From contig CM074187.1 in the NCBI GenBank assembly GCA_037179385.1, positions 14,323,450 to 14,387,449 of the forward strand: 64,000 bases of DNA. Reading direction: 5' to 3'. The position numbers were made by a program, and so were the translations under genes. The stretch is from Holothuria scabra. Lineage: Eukaryota > Echinodermata > Holothuroidea > Aspidochirotida > Holothuriidae. The notes under the pieces were generated by a model, which was not told where the DNA came from, made no database searches, and was given only the letters and a program-made list of their open reading frames with translations. Every line of letters starts with the position of its first letter. Position 1 is the first letter of the stretch. Of the stretch, positions 23,289 through 35,621 are shown one piece after another.

Positions 23289-25921
23289 CTGAAAAATAAT
23301 AGCGAAACGATTTCATTTGCTTCAAGGTTTGTGTACACTGATCACATTTCAGGAAATGGGGATCTTCTCCAGTGAGGCATGTTCCTAAACCCAGTTGTGG
23401 TGGCAGCATCAGAATTTCAAAAGTGTGGTAGGACAATTCCAGGACGAAAGAGAATGTTTTGGGATAATTTTCTCGCGTAGCTCAAAACCGTGTGCAACAA
23501 GAAGGGCTCTTCCGGGTGGAGTCCAGAGGACCGCCTGAGGGTCCCGAGTGGGGACCTGGGGTGACAATCTCAGTAACTTAGCATATCTCTGGGTGAATAT
23601 TATTATATTTTATTCGAGTGGGGTAGCTTGTGGGACCTGCTTTGGCAGAGAAAAATGATCCCCATTGAGCCCTCGCTGCACTGGCCTCCAGCTGGCACCA
23701 CCCCTGATTTTAAGAAAGGTGACCTTAGAGAAAAGCCATTATCATCTCAACCCATTTTACGTATAACAGTGATAGCACAAGGCAAGCCACACTTTGAGGA
23801 GGCAAGATCGAGTGTTGGATCAGCTGATTCAAATACGATTTTTGATTAGCCAGAGTGTAGACACAAGTTGCCGAAAAATAAAACCTGAATTATTAGACCC
23901 GAGGTGCGACACAAGTTGCGATACAAGTTGCCACTTCTCAACTGTACACACTGGCAACATTTTCGGAATCAGGACATTTTGGCAACATGTTGCGACACAT
24001 GGGTCCTGAAATGCATCTAGAGCACAGAGAGCTTTAATGCAAAATGATATATCCTAAATCACTGGAGTTACCACTTGCTAGAAGCAGTTTATTGGCTGAA
24101 GTATGGGTATAGAATTCAAGCAAAAATTAATCATTTACTGCAGAGCAATGTTAAATTTTACGTTAACGGCTGCCCAGCATTTCAGATAGCAGGATGCTAT
24201 TATTTGCCGGGACGTGAAGATGTTTACATATGAATTTTTTTCTGTTGCTATTTTGTAACGATTCCACATTTTCCAACCGTTCCACCCCGGGACCTCAAAT
24301 ATTCCCTGAAACTGTGGGTCCTTCCACATCATGGGTTTACTGGTTATGCATGCAATTACCGTGTTTACAGCACCCTAAAGGTACTGTGCCCACCCTGTAT
24401 AGAAATGTGTTTCACCTTTTTTCTCTTGATGAAATTTCGGGATCACACCTTGGTTCTCTAAGAAAATGAGTTTTCTCCATTCAAAGTGATAGCAAATGTC
24501 GTGAAAACGTGATTGTGTTTATTTATCCAACGGTATTGTATTTATTTTGTTCAGCTCAACAACAGCTTTCCAAACGCAAGACACAGGCTAGTATATGTCT
24601 AAGAAGTAGGTAAGAATTAACACTGAGACACACCGCATCTCGTTGAAAGATTTCTTATTTCGATTTTTTGGAATTACGGTAATACCTGAGCAGTTTTTCA
24701 AAACGATAAGTGTAAATATGAGTCCTTGGGATACCTTAAGAATCAAAGTTGTCGTAAATTTGGTTTCCTCCTATGCCTGCATTTTCATAAGTTTCATTAT
24801 ACACTGACTTCAGCGACAACAAAGAGTTGCAGGTTCATATTTTGCAAAATGTACCATGTTATCAAACATGACCTCATGACGAGTCAAAATGCTATCCAAT
24901 GGATGCTCACACCGAATAAAAGAAGTGTCTTAAACTTTGCTCTCAAGAATTTCACTCCACGTATCAGTTTGACAACTCTTTCAACAAAACTAGATTTTCC
25001 GATTTCTCTCTGAATTAGAATCAATCAGTTAACTGCACAACTTGCTCGAGTGGTTTCTTCCTGGCTCTCCTAACTATATCGTACTACCCCACCCACCCTA
25101 GCATTCACTAATGTGACGAGCCCAACAACGCGACATTAAGTCTACAAGACGATGCCATCCAACTATGGTCTCAGTAATGAGTTGTACTTAATTTGAGTGA
25201 ACCCTCACTTACATCTCTTTTATACACAATTGAAATTGAAACAATCTCAAAAAGATCAACTATATCACTCCTTAATCTAAAAGTTGAGGGCTATAGGTTT
25301 AAGTCTTTCGCTATTAGTTATTTCCTTTAAGGATTGAATCGATCTCATGGTGCCCAGTTAAAATTTGATAATAGGGGTACATTAGGAAGCCACGTATTCC
25401 AAGTGTGGCGTTTCATAGACCTGAATTAAAAACTTGAATTTGACAGGATCTGTACTTTACCAACCCTTCTGCATATCCGTTATGCAACTCATGTTTTTAA
25501 CTCCTTAAATATCATCAAATCATTTTCAAATACCATTGACACACTTTGATAAGTCACGTACAAAAGATATCGTAAAAAGTTGAAAGATGTAGCCTTAGTT
25601 ACTGAAGAAACCGATTGGGATTTCGTTGTCACTGGATTCAGCACCATTAACAATAATGTTTTAGTATTTCCATTCAAAAGTTAAACAATCAATTTCCTTA
25701 TTCAGGAACTAAAGCCATGAGTTGGAAGTGGGAAGGGGTTATATCATTTCTCTCCTTCAAGGGAACCAGGGGTAGCGGGGTCTATCAAGTGAAGAAGAAA
25801 ATGTGTTTCACGAGGGACTTTGAAAATGATAAAAATGTGTCAGGAATCCAGTTAAAGAAAGTAAGGTAGTATCTTTTCAATTCCAATTTCTCGTGAATGA
25901 TCAAAACACTCTTCAACAAAC
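23289..25921. other. Intron without recognised genes
   Basis: Intron between EGF exons 5 and 4. A weak inverted repeat built of GTGCGACACAAGTTGC-like and GGCAACATGTTGCGACAC blocks spans about 23898-24007 and may be a decayed MITE. Nothing else is supported. Confidence 0.5.
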
Positions 25922-26047
25922 CTTCTGTACAAGTGAAGCCATCTCCAGCAAACCCCGCATTGCAACTACATGTGAAACTCCCATCATTGTCTGTACATTG
26001 GGCGTTGGATGAACACGTGTCAGTGTTTTCTGCACACTCGTCAATAT
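25922..26047 (-). CDS. Calcium-binding EGF exon 4 of the array
   Basis: A 126-nt exon, one codon longer than its neighbours because a Glu codon precedes the donor (GTTTGT). The acceptor is TTCGCAG and both introns are phase 1. The peptide starts DIDECAENTDTC and carries six cysteines. Between cysteines two and three it reads SSNAQ rather than the S-E/D-Q-A-T of most copies, so it resembles the exon at 36919-37041 in this loop. The calcium segment is TDNDGSF, followed by C-S-C and A-G-F-A-G-D-G. It sits 1.1 kb upstream of exon 27183-27305 in coordinate terms and directly after it in the transcript. Confidence 0.86.
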
Positions 26048-27182
26048 CTGCGAAACAAATTGTTATAAAAAAGCATAGCAACTGATAATAAAAACAATAC
26101 TAAAAAAAGAAAAAAAACCAAAAATATGTAAGAAACATGTGAAAATTTTCTTTGTAATCCCTCAATATCACTTACATGTGGCCTGAGATAAACAATCATA
26201 AATTTTTACTTATCATTCTTTTTTTTATTTTGAAGGAAAGTTTTATTTTTGCCTTCAAGAACAAAAATACAAACAAATATTTAGAGAAAAGAAAGGGAAG
26301 AATGGGATCTGCAGCAAATGTGAAAAAATTAATCGACTAGGCTATTTCGGATGAATTATTGTGTTTTTTTCTATAAAATTGAAATCTGTTTAATCGGAGG
26401 ATATGCTAAGTGTTATATGCGGTATTGGTTATAGTTAGGTGGAGTTTTCAGCCTAGTTTCCAACCTTTTGGTTCAAGTCGAACCAGCCACGGCCTTCTTT
26501 CCAGTTGTGGCTCACTGGCTTGTTTTCCTTACTCCACTGCTTATGCGGAGCATCACGCACAACGGCAGTAGGCTCCATTTTTAGAGTGTTTGGTATGACT
26601 CGACATGGGAATCGAACCTGGAATATGCTGTTTTAAGCTGGAAAGTAGTGAAATTTACTCATATCCGATTTGATTACTTTTCTTACATTATCCGATTTGA
26701 TTACTTTTCTTACATTTATCTTGCGCATGACTGGAAAATTAGTTGTCCCCAGGAAAAGGAAGGTTCCTCTATTTAAATAACGGTATACATCAGAATTCCT
26801 TTCAAAATCACTTGGCAGTATTTTTGTACTAATATCAATGCTAATATCACATCTTTCAACTTGATTTAAAAATAAACTATACTGACCTCAAAATTTTGTT
26901 TTTGCCCTAAAATCGGTGTTTTTAATCGAATAGAAGTTTGATTGTAGAAAGTTATAGGAATGAAACTGAGAAAACTACGAAGTTTCAAGAGTAACATAGT
27001 TTGACTTATATTGTACATAAGATAAATTGAAATTTTTTATAAAAATAGAGTATCAAATTGTAGGAAAATATCATGTAAATTGGAATGATAAGAAATGGAA
27101 AAGAATTAAAAACAAGCGATAGAACTTAACACTCGCCAGAAAACCTTCGACAAAAAATTAGTTGAAAAATAAATTCACTAAC
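26048..27182. other. Intron with SINE
   Basis: Intron between EGF exons 4 and 3. An A-rich tract follows the exon, and a minus-strand SINE lies at 26433-26630. The remainder is AT-rich without signal. Confidence 0.6.
26433..26630 (-). mobile_element. tRNA-derived SINE, 5'-truncated
   Basis: Read on the minus strand it starts within the tRNA-like head, keeping the B-box (complement GGGAATCGAACCT). It then runs through the TGGAGTAAGGAAAACAAGCC segment and AAGGCCGTGGCTGG and ends in a CTAACTA tail. The A-box half is missing. Confidence 0.75.
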
Positions 27183-27305
27183 TTGTGCACGTAACACCAT
27201 CTCCAGCATACCCTGTGTTGCAAGCGCATGTGAAACTGCCGTCTGTATCTGAACATGTTGCTTGGTCAGAACAATCGTCGGTTTCCTCAGAACATTCGTT
27301 AATAT
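27183..27305 (-). CDS. Calcium-binding EGF exon 3 of the array
   Basis: A 123-nt exon with a TTCCAG acceptor and a GTTAGT donor, phase 1. The peptide begins DINECSEETDDC and contains six cysteines, the SDTDGSF calcium segment and the Y-A-G-D-G turn typical of calcium-binding EGF modules. It is the close sister of the exon at 34656-34778, sharing the unusual SEETDD acidic run not found in the other copies. Like that exon, its last codon base is A rather than the G used by most others, because the donor falls directly after TGCACAA. This changes the residue encoded across the junction from Asp to Asn, or similar, depending on the next exon. Confidence 0.88.
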
Positions 27306-29032
27306 CTGGAAGAATAGGACATTGCAAGAATTTGCGGTTGCTGTAGGCATGCTTACAAGAATTTTCCAAGTTTATTGAAATTGTTGGTGTTATAAGCTTT
27401 GACGAAGATTTTATCTTCACTCCAAACGTTTTGTACATCTACTTGAAGTATTTTCTGGAAGTTGCAGTTAGGCCTAACAGATTTGAACTTAATATTTTGC
27501 ACAAGGATCTTGTGCGAAATATTAAGGTCAAACATGTACAACGATTTGTTAGTTAAAAATTCAAAAAGTCCAACAATGACGACATTTAACTTCTACATGA
27601 TGAAGAACTCGTAATTACTACAAAACTAGAACTTGATGACCGAATCGAAACTACAGCTGAAAAGGATGCATTCATCACTCTTAAAGACAACAAACCGAAC
27701 TTTTCCAACAAACCGACTTGCCGACTCATAAACCCATCGAAATCAGAAATTGGTGAAGTAAGCAAAACAAAACAAAACAAAACAAAACCATTATTAGGAC
27801 TACAGGCGAAAACCAATGGAAAACAAGGCATCGGCCCTAGAACTGTATCAAACAAACACAATTTAACCTTTACATCCCTTTAAGTGATTGACTCCTATTC
27901 GTCTATCACTAAGAAATTGTTTAACGACGCATTGGACTGCGCCTCTCACTTCACTCACATATCAGAAAACGACAGAAACACAACCATCCATACAAAAAAT
28001 CAGTTCTCTGTAACCAACCCACTCGCTGGACCAAGAAGTCATCCCCAAATTTCGAGACATGGGGCAGATTGAGAGTGCAAATTAAATTGGTAGAGTCTGT
28101 CCGTTTGTCGTAACTGAACCACAAATTTGGCCCTAATATCGGTCTTTATAGAGAGGCCGACGTCCTGGCAGCCATAGACAATTCCCCCGCAACGTCGAGA
28201 AAACTAAACAAGAAATTACCAAAGTGTTTAAAAGTTTTTGTTTAAGATTAACAATCGAAGCAAGTAAGAAAGTTATAGATTTCTGGATGTGACCCTTAAC
28301 CTGAATTCAGGAACATTCAAACCATATATAAAACCCAGTAACCAACCACAATACATACATATCCAATGTAACCACCCATTTAACAGACTCAAAAACATCC
28401 CCATGGCCATAAACAAAACACTAGTTGAGATAGCCTATGATGGAACGAGGAAGTGTTCAGAACGCGCCAAAGAATAACCAGGAAGCCCTTAACAAAATTG
28501 GATATGCACACAAACTTGAGTACAATCTCACAGCAACAACGAGAACAAACAAAAACCGCAGCAGGAGAATCTTCTGGTACAACATCCCTTCCAACATTGA
28601 GACAAATATCGGAAAGAAATTTCTCAAAAGTAGATGAAGAGTTCCCACCCACTGACAAGTTAAGGAAAATCTTTAATAGAAAGGCAATAAAACCAAACTA
28701 CAGTTGTATGCCCAGCATTAAAAACGTAATCGACGCCCAAAATAATTCTATAATTTAAAGAACACAGACACCCCGGCCCACAACCCCGTGTTATTGTAAA
28801 GGTAAGGCGTTGTGCCCTAGATGGCCGATGCTGGAAACGGGGAATACTTTATTAGGCTATTGTTTCACGCAAAGAAACAGACGAAAAACAGACATACATC
28901 TGGATCTTCCCAACATTACTTAAAGCCCATATAACCACCATACGAGTTCATCCAACCAACCACACACACACGAAAAACAGAACTAAGTAAATACATTTGG
29001 TCACGAAAAGACCAAGAGACATTGATGACGGC

Positions 29033-31680
29033 CATAGGCGAACGAGGCGGGGGGGGGGGGCAGGGGGCAGACTGCCCCCCCCCCAATTTTCTCAAGGCCT
29101 AAAATTCGAGCAGGGATCTGGAAAAATTCGGGCAGCCGTTTGAGTCTTAAAACCTGGTTTGATTCTTCTTACACAGAAAACTCCTAGGCGCGCCCGAATT
29201 CCTTCAAACACTTGGCCGAAAAAATAATAAAAAGCATCATAGTCACGGTACAATTTTCATGAAAACTCAAAAAGATACCAAAATTCGCGCCACATTCGGG
29301 CAGCTTATGAAAAAACAAGTTTTCGTCAGCCTCACTTCATATTCTTGCGCAAACCTTTGCCCGAAATGACACAATATTCGGGCAAAAGTTGCAAAAAAGT
29401 TCTGGGATATTTTTAATTGCCAGATTACAAGGGGAGAGAGGATGTATACAGTCCCCAAAATTTTGCCCGAACAAATCAATCAAAAGCTATCTTGTGACGC
29501 ACCATATTACTAAATGACAATCACCAATAGTCACCAGAAGGCTGAAAAGTACTTGGTCTAGAGGTATTCCGGCAGCATATGAGTGAGATGATGATTTTGC
29601 ACTTTTCAAAATGATCCTCTTAAAATTGTGCGAAACTTTTTAACCTACAGTGCTGTGGAACCGAAATTCGGGCAATGGTAAACAAATCAGCGTAGCTTGT
29701 TTGCACACTCATACGAATTTAGTGTGAACAAATCTGTAAGTAAGTCTGTCCACAAGCTCATGTAAAAACATCTAGCAACGTGACAACCCGGGTTTTTCTC
29801 AAACGGCGTGAGTTGAAAAATCATTTATATATAGTCGGGAGTTCGGGTCGAGTCATATAGACAGTTGCATCAATTCGGTGGAACTGGAATTCTGGCAAGA
29901 GTCGCAACAGAGTCACAGACATTCGGTACTCATGTTTTTAATTCCGTTCTACAGTTTTCCAAGGAAAGATACAAGACCAGGTAATGTTTATACATTCCCA
30001 CAGTGGCGTAACCACAGGGGCCTGGGGGGCCTAGCCCCCCCCCCCCCAGATTTTCTTCAGGCTCCCAGATTTTTTGCGTCCTGATAAAGTAATTGAAAAA
30101 AATGAAATTTTTGAACGGAAATAAAATTTGAAGTATTTCCTTCAAAACAGTAAATAAATAAAATAAATAAAAACTTACGCCTATAATCAGTTTAAAGTTT
30201 TGCCAAACATAGCACCATTTTGTATCCAGGAAATCTAACGCAAAGAAAATTTCTCACAGGGGGACACAACTACTTTTGGTTTTCCTGTTATAGGGTAAGG
30301 TACTGCCTTAGGTTAGCTGAAATCCATTCAAATATTTCCGCATTTGCGGCTGAGAACATCCAGTTTAAAACACGTGGTAAGTGCTGTTTCCGGCCATCTG
30401 GAGGGGTTTTAAAGCCCAAAATTTTCTTCTACGCTCCGCGCCAACTGATGGTGGCGCTCCGCTTAGATTCAGATATTGCCGCATTTGCGATCTACGTCCT
30501 TCTGAAGTTTACAAATTTTCCCAAGGGAAAGGGAGATACCGCTTCCCTTTAGTCTCACCCCCAGGCCACAGATCAGATGTGCCCAGTTTTGGGGTCCCTA
30601 AAAAGTGTATGTATTACCATTTTTCATAGATTGATTTTTTATTCTCATTATTTGAGAAGTCGCAGACATGAGATTCGTATTTCTAGGCTGGGTACATCCA
30701 GCTTAAAACACGTGGGAAGCGGCGTTTCCGGCCATCTGGAGGGGTTTTAAAGCCCAAAATTTTCTCGTACGCTCCGCGCCAACTGATGGTGGCGCTCCGC
30801 TTAGATAGTCTTGTCATGCCTGACCTTCGGAGGTACCAGGCCCCCACTTGTTTCCTAGCCCCCCCCCCCTCAAAAAAAATACCATCCTGGCTACGCTACT
30901 GTATTCCCAGGTGCGGTATATCATTATATTATGTTTTTTTACATCTCAAATGTTTTTAAGGACGAACCTCAGTTACCGATTGCTGGATCGGGGAAGAATA
31001 TATGAATAGTGCCTTGTCAACGCCCTTTCCCCCTTCCTTTCTTTCTGATTACACAACTCTAGGGTAATACATCTCACCGTATTGATTCAACTTACTGAGT
31101 TGTGGGAACTCTTAAATAGCCTTGGAAGTGCCATTTCCAGCAATCTTGGAGGCGTTTTGGGCCCAAATTTTGGGGCGTTCCGGGCCAAGCCGTGGTGGCG
31201 CGGAGCGCTGAGAGTCTGTCTATTGCCCTTCATGACAATGCCTTGGGATTTTCGAGGGTTTCTGAAGTTTTTCAATTTTCAAAATTATATTGATGATAAT
31301 CTCATGCTGCATGACGTAAAATAGTTTGTAGAACGCGCAAACAAACTCATTTTCCAATGATTATAGCTTAATGTAGTCATCGAATGGTAGTGGTACATTC
31401 ATCTGGGAGTTTTCTACCTTTTTGTAGATTTGCTCATTTTTGGTGAAAATTTTATTGCGAACGAAAGTTCAAAATATCGACGGCTTTGATTCTGCTTATA
31501 AGCCTGGGAAGGGCCATTTCCGGCTGTCTCAGGGGTTGCGATTTTTCAAAATTTTCTGTACGCTCCGCGCCAACCGATGGTGGCGCTCCGCTTAGATAGT
31601 CTTTCGGGCAAAATTACATTTTTCGGGCAAAGAATCCTCTGCCCCCCCCCCCCAAACTGAAATGCTCCCGTACGCCTATG
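29033..31680. mobile_element. hAT-like element inserted in the Penelope-like sequence
   Basis: A 2648-bp element beginning CATAGGCGAACGAGGCGGG and ending CTCCCGTACGCCTATG, with ATGACGGC (29025-29032) and ATGACGAC (31681-31688) outside, an 8-bp duplication with one mismatch. A GGGGGCAGACTGCCCCC palindrome lies near the left end and a C tract near the right. CGGGCA motifs recur inside. It hosts the nested element at 30001-30901. Copies of the conserved hairpin module lie near 31505-31610 and, diverged, 31130-31230. No transposase is present. Confidence 0.78.
30001..30901. mobile_element. hAT-like element nested in another hAT-like element
   Basis: A 901-bp element with ends CAGTGGCGTAACCAC and TGGCTACGCTACTG. 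CATTCCCA precedes and TATTCCCA follows, an 8-bp duplication with one mismatch. It contains two direct copies of the conserved module (GGCCATCTGGAGGGGTTTT through GCGCTCCGCTTAGAT) at about 30386-30470 and 30724-30810, plus C tracts near both ends. Confidence 0.78.
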
Positions 31681-31756
31681 ATGACGACATAAACTGGACA
31701 ATTATCAAACACGCAAACCCTTTCATTCAATTTCAATACAATTATTATAAAATATC

Positions 31757-31782
31757 TATATATATATATATATATATATATG
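31757..31782. repeat. (TA)n microsatellite
   Basis: A short TA run separates the two Penelope-like fragments. Confidence 0.9.
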
Positions 31783-31783
31783 C

Positions 31784-32250
31784 GTGCGGGCTAGGGACCC
31801 CTCACCTAATGACATTCCAAACACAGATTCAACCGAACGAGGTTTTTTTGCATGCAAATCCAACCGCTGTATGCTCCATAAATATATTAAACAGACAGAT
31901 AAATTTTCTAGCACTAAAACGGGACAAACTTTTCCCATCACATCACACATTGATTGCAAATCAGAATGGATAATTTACTTAATTACTTGCACAGCCTGCA
32001 ATAAACAATACGTAGGCAAAACCGAAACTACTCTTTACACACGATTTAGTGATACGAGATCAGAAATCATTAATTTACAAAACAAACTCAAAACAACTAC
32101 CTTACACAATACACTTTAATTCCCCGTCGCATTCCATAGACAATGTCACACTTACTGGCATTGAACTCATCACAGAAAGATCACACACTACAATTCTACA
32201 CAGAGAATCGTTCTGGATTGAAAAACTAAAAACCCTAAGCCCTGGGTTCG
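31784..32250 (+). pseudogene. C-terminal GIY-YIG fragment of a second Penelope-like element
   Basis: Two overlapping frames, broken by one frameshift near 32100, encode a recognisable Penelope-type endonuclease tail. It has a Cys-rich region (FFACKSNRCMLHKYI), then IIYLITCTACNKQYVGKT, which holds the conserved Tyr-Leu-Ile and Tyr-Val-Gly of the GIY-YIG fold, then LYTRFSD with the catalytic-helix Arg, and finally HSIDNVTLTGIE and [13 protein letters not shown]. The normal end of this protein (typically LxPFGLN-like) is replaced by tRNA-like sequence at 32232. This differs in sequence from the element ending near 31755, so it is a separate insertion. Confidence 0.78.
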
Positions 32251-32262
32251 AGTCCCAGTGAA
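32229..32262 (+). other. tRNA T-arm-like sequence fused to the retroelement end
   Basis: CTGGG-TTCGAGT-CCCAG forms a perfect T-arm with a B-box, followed by a possible acceptor 3' strand. No D-arm or anticodon arm precedes it, because retroelement coding sequence abuts it. The following bases (GGTCAATTTTTCGCTGAGG) resemble those after the tRNA-like sequence at 59148-59221. Confidence 0.5.
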
Positions 32263-32379
32263 GGTGGTCAATTTTTCGCTGAGGTTGATTTCATTTATTC
32301 TTTTCACTTTATACGATGCTCAGGAAAAGCAATCGTTTCCTATTTATTTCTAATTATTTACATATTTATTTTATGTATG

Positions 32380-32999
<620 letters not shown>

Positions 33000-33001
33000 C
33001 G

Positions 33002-33098
<97 letters not shown>
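33002..33098. repeat. (TA)n microsatellite
   Basis: About 48 TA units immediately to the right of the inverted-repeat element. Confidence 0.95.
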
Positions 33099-33100
<2 letters not shown>

Positions 33101-33284
33101 TAAAAAAGATCCCTTGACGTAACGCTTCCCCCTTTCATCCATTGGTTACATTATTTTCATATTAAACCACGCTTTTCCATTGCAGATAATATTTTTTCAT
33201 TTTACTGTACCATTGATATAGGTACCGTTGACGTTTCAGACATATGGCATGTAGATGTAGGAGGGAAATACAAAGAACCCAGTT

Positions 33285-33330
33285 CAGTGGCGTAGCCAGA
33301 CATTTTTTCCAGGGGACAAACATCAAAATT
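33285..33330. mobile_element. Solitary hAT-like end
   Basis: CAGTGGCGTAGCCAGACATTT matches the left end of the hAT-like family. No matching right end or target duplication was found nearby, so this is a fragment or a decayed copy. Confidence 0.45.
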
Positions 33331-34655
33331 TGCGTTTGCCTTTTTTCTTTAAGTGTGAACACTACTCTGTTAGGAACCTAATTTCGGTGAGCGTAACATG
33401 AGAAAGTTCACGTCCCAGTGAATCTGAACGTCATGATTGGGCCGATAGCATCATGACTTTTACGATAAAGAAAAGCAAACAACCAATTGACCTTGGGATT
33501 TCTTACAGGTTTTCACAGCCCAAACAATGACTAGGGTGTGAGTCACCGCTAAAAAGTATCAAAAGATAGTGTTCTTATTTAATTAGCAATACGTTTTTCG
33601 TTGAATTAATTTGGAAATGTAACACCTATTTGGTATGTCTATGTCTCAGAAATCAACAACTCGACACACTTTTCTAGAATTGTTTAATTTTACTCCCGCA
33701 TTTTTTAATTTTATTAACGTGCACAACTTTACTAAATCTGAACTTTGCATGGTTCGAGATTCATTGGGAAACTAATTTTGCCACTGAATTCGATTTTAGT
33801 CACATCATACTTGGAAAAAAATAAACCAATCCTTTACAATCTTTTGAAGGTGCATGCTCAGTGACTTAAGGTTAACCGTAAAAATACGTCACTGCACTGC
33901 TAGGTTTGGAAATCCAGGTCAAGTATAAACGTCCACCGTTCGTTCAAGGGCGGGATTCTCTAATGATCGCGCCGAAATAGTTGCTATTCTTTAACACATA
34001 TTTTAAAATATGGAGCTGTTTCGCAGGAAACGTTAGATTTTTTTGGCATCCTTTTAGGAAATTTAAAAGTTGGGGATTGCTTAAGAATCTTCATTTCCTG
34101 TTGTTGAATCTGGGAATGCCTGGCCGACAAAGACCGTTGCTGTTACACCGTGTTTTCGTTGGCCTTCGAAGTGCATGAGGCACTCCGACGTTTTAAAAGT
34201 CAAGAGCTTAAATTGAAAAAAAATAATTTTATGGGAGGAAATTTATGAAGATAGCACTGTAATTGCGGATGTAACTTGAGGATCTGGTGTAGCATACGGC
34301 ACATTTCCGATTTGTCATATCCATAACTCCGGAGTTCGGATGGATTTATCCAACTTAAATTTAAGACCGCACTGCATTAGAAATTCCATTTTGCGGTGCG
34401 TAGCGCGCGGTTAATTTTGCTTTTTTGAAACAAATAATTACAAGAATGGAACTTTTTTGGAAAGAATTGGTGCATAATTTCATGGAAGAAGAGTAGCGAA
34501 AACCAAACCGCAGTTGACTGGTGTCACAAATTTCATATTTCAATATTTTTCATCTTTCAGAACCAGAGGGACAATCTCCCCTGCACCCACCCCCTCTGTA
34601 GCTACGAAAATGTAGCTTTGAAAACAATAGCCTAAATAATATGAAATTTACTAAC

Positions 34656-34778
34656 TTGTGCACGTAACACCATCCCCACTATATCCGGTGTTGCAAGCGC
34701 ATGTGAAACTGCCATCGGTATCTGAACAAGTTGCTTGGTCAGAACAATCGTCGGTTTCCTCAGAACATTCATCAATAT
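34656..34778 (-). CDS. Calcium-binding EGF exon 2 of the array
   Basis: A 123-nt exon, acceptor TTCCAG, donor GTTAGT, phase 1 at both ends. The peptide starts DIDECSEETDDC, has six cysteines and the calcium/hydroxylation segment SDTDGSFAC-type with the aromatic Phe. It differs from the exon at 27183-27305 at only a handful of residues (DIDEC versus DINEC and YSGDG versus YAGDG) and at roughly one base in ten. The immediate donor flank (ACTAAC on the plus strand) is shared too. The exon and its splice signals therefore appear to have been copied as a unit. About 7 kb of retroelement and hAT-like sequence separates the two copies. The domain fold is certain. Its ligand is unknown. Confidence 0.88.
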
Positions 34779-35454
34779 CTGGAAAAATAAGTTGTAATCA
34801 CGGTATTACCCAGAATATTTGTTTATTTAAAAGGAAAAGGTGTAAGGTAGTGTAAACTATTGAATTGGCATATAGCAACGTTTCAGACATTTTTGTTATC
34901 TATATGTTACCTAAAGGGTACAGTAGAGAAGTTTTTTAGGAGTATTATACAGAACAACCTTCATACCAGAAACCAAAAGGTAAAAACAAAATATTTTAAA
35001 TAAACGAAACTTTACTCGAACAAATTGCTTGGAATCCGCAAAGAATCTTACAGAGGCTCATTGAGTTGATATCGATAACTTAATGATGGTCTCAAAGGGT
35101 CACTACCGCATAACAGTGCTTATGTTTAGCATAAAAAGTCAAGTTTCAAGTCCAAAAGTCACAGAAAACGTTAAAATTTTGAATTTTCTATTGTCCTGAC
35201 TTGTAACGGTTTTTTATAAATTTGAAAAAGTGACTGGTCACGAATTTTTGAAAATCGACTTCAACCGTTAAGTACTCACTCAAAAAACAGTTATTTGTAT
35301 GTAGGGTATGGGAATTGTCTACGATTGACCATTTGTCATTGGTTTGTAAGAAAACTAAACAGGTTTGGAAAAATTTGTTGAATTTCATGAACCAACTCAA
35401 TGAGCCGCTTTGAAGCCGCAGGAGTAAAAGTTGCTTACATGCGTTGCCGTGTTG

Positions 35455-35621
35455 CAGTGGCGTAGGGGAATTTTGGGGTTACAACTCCCCATGACCCAAC
35501 CTTGCAATGCAAAAAACACCTTTAAATAGCGGACTTTTCTCTCTATCCTTAGAATTTTCCCTCATGTCGTGCCCCAAACCCCTCATAACACCCCCATGAC
35601 ACAATCCTGGCTACGCGCCTG
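35455..35621. mobile_element. Short hAT-like MITE, 167 bp
   Basis: Ends CAGTGGCGTAGGGG and CCTGGCTACGCGCCTG. The outside bases CCGTGTTG and CAGGGTTG match at six of eight positions, suggesting an old target duplication. Confidence 0.5.

Larger units (their letters stand above)
27620..31755 (+). pseudogene. Decayed Penelope-like retroelement (Neptune-type), split by a hAT-like insertion
   Basis: Plus-strand fragments in changing frames match the order of a Penelope-like polymerase. They are [14 protein letters not shown] then [12 protein letters not shown] near 27680-27750; YSSITKKLFNDALDCA near 27895; a block near 28120-28290 with frame shifts; VTLNLNSGTFKPYIKP near 28290-28340; and SNQPQYIHIQ onward to 28500. 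The C-terminal GIY-YIG endonuclease region is recognisable only as ELSKYIWSRKDQ just before 29024 and INWTIIKHANPF after 31688. The element at 29033-31680 inserted between those two blocks. Stops and shifts make it non-functional. Assignment to the Neptune branch rests on remembered motif similarity and is less sure than assignment to Penelope-like elements. Confidence 0.75.

Noticed and set aside
23898..24007. Inverted repeat of GCGACACAAGTTGC-like blocks as a defined MITE
   Set aside because: The arms match poorly and no target duplication is visible; mentioned only within the intron entry.
33285..35621. One hAT-like element running from the solitary left end at 33285 to the right end at 35621
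   Set aside because: The bases outside the two ends do not match, an EGF exon (34656-34778) lies between them, and the right end has a better partner at 35455.
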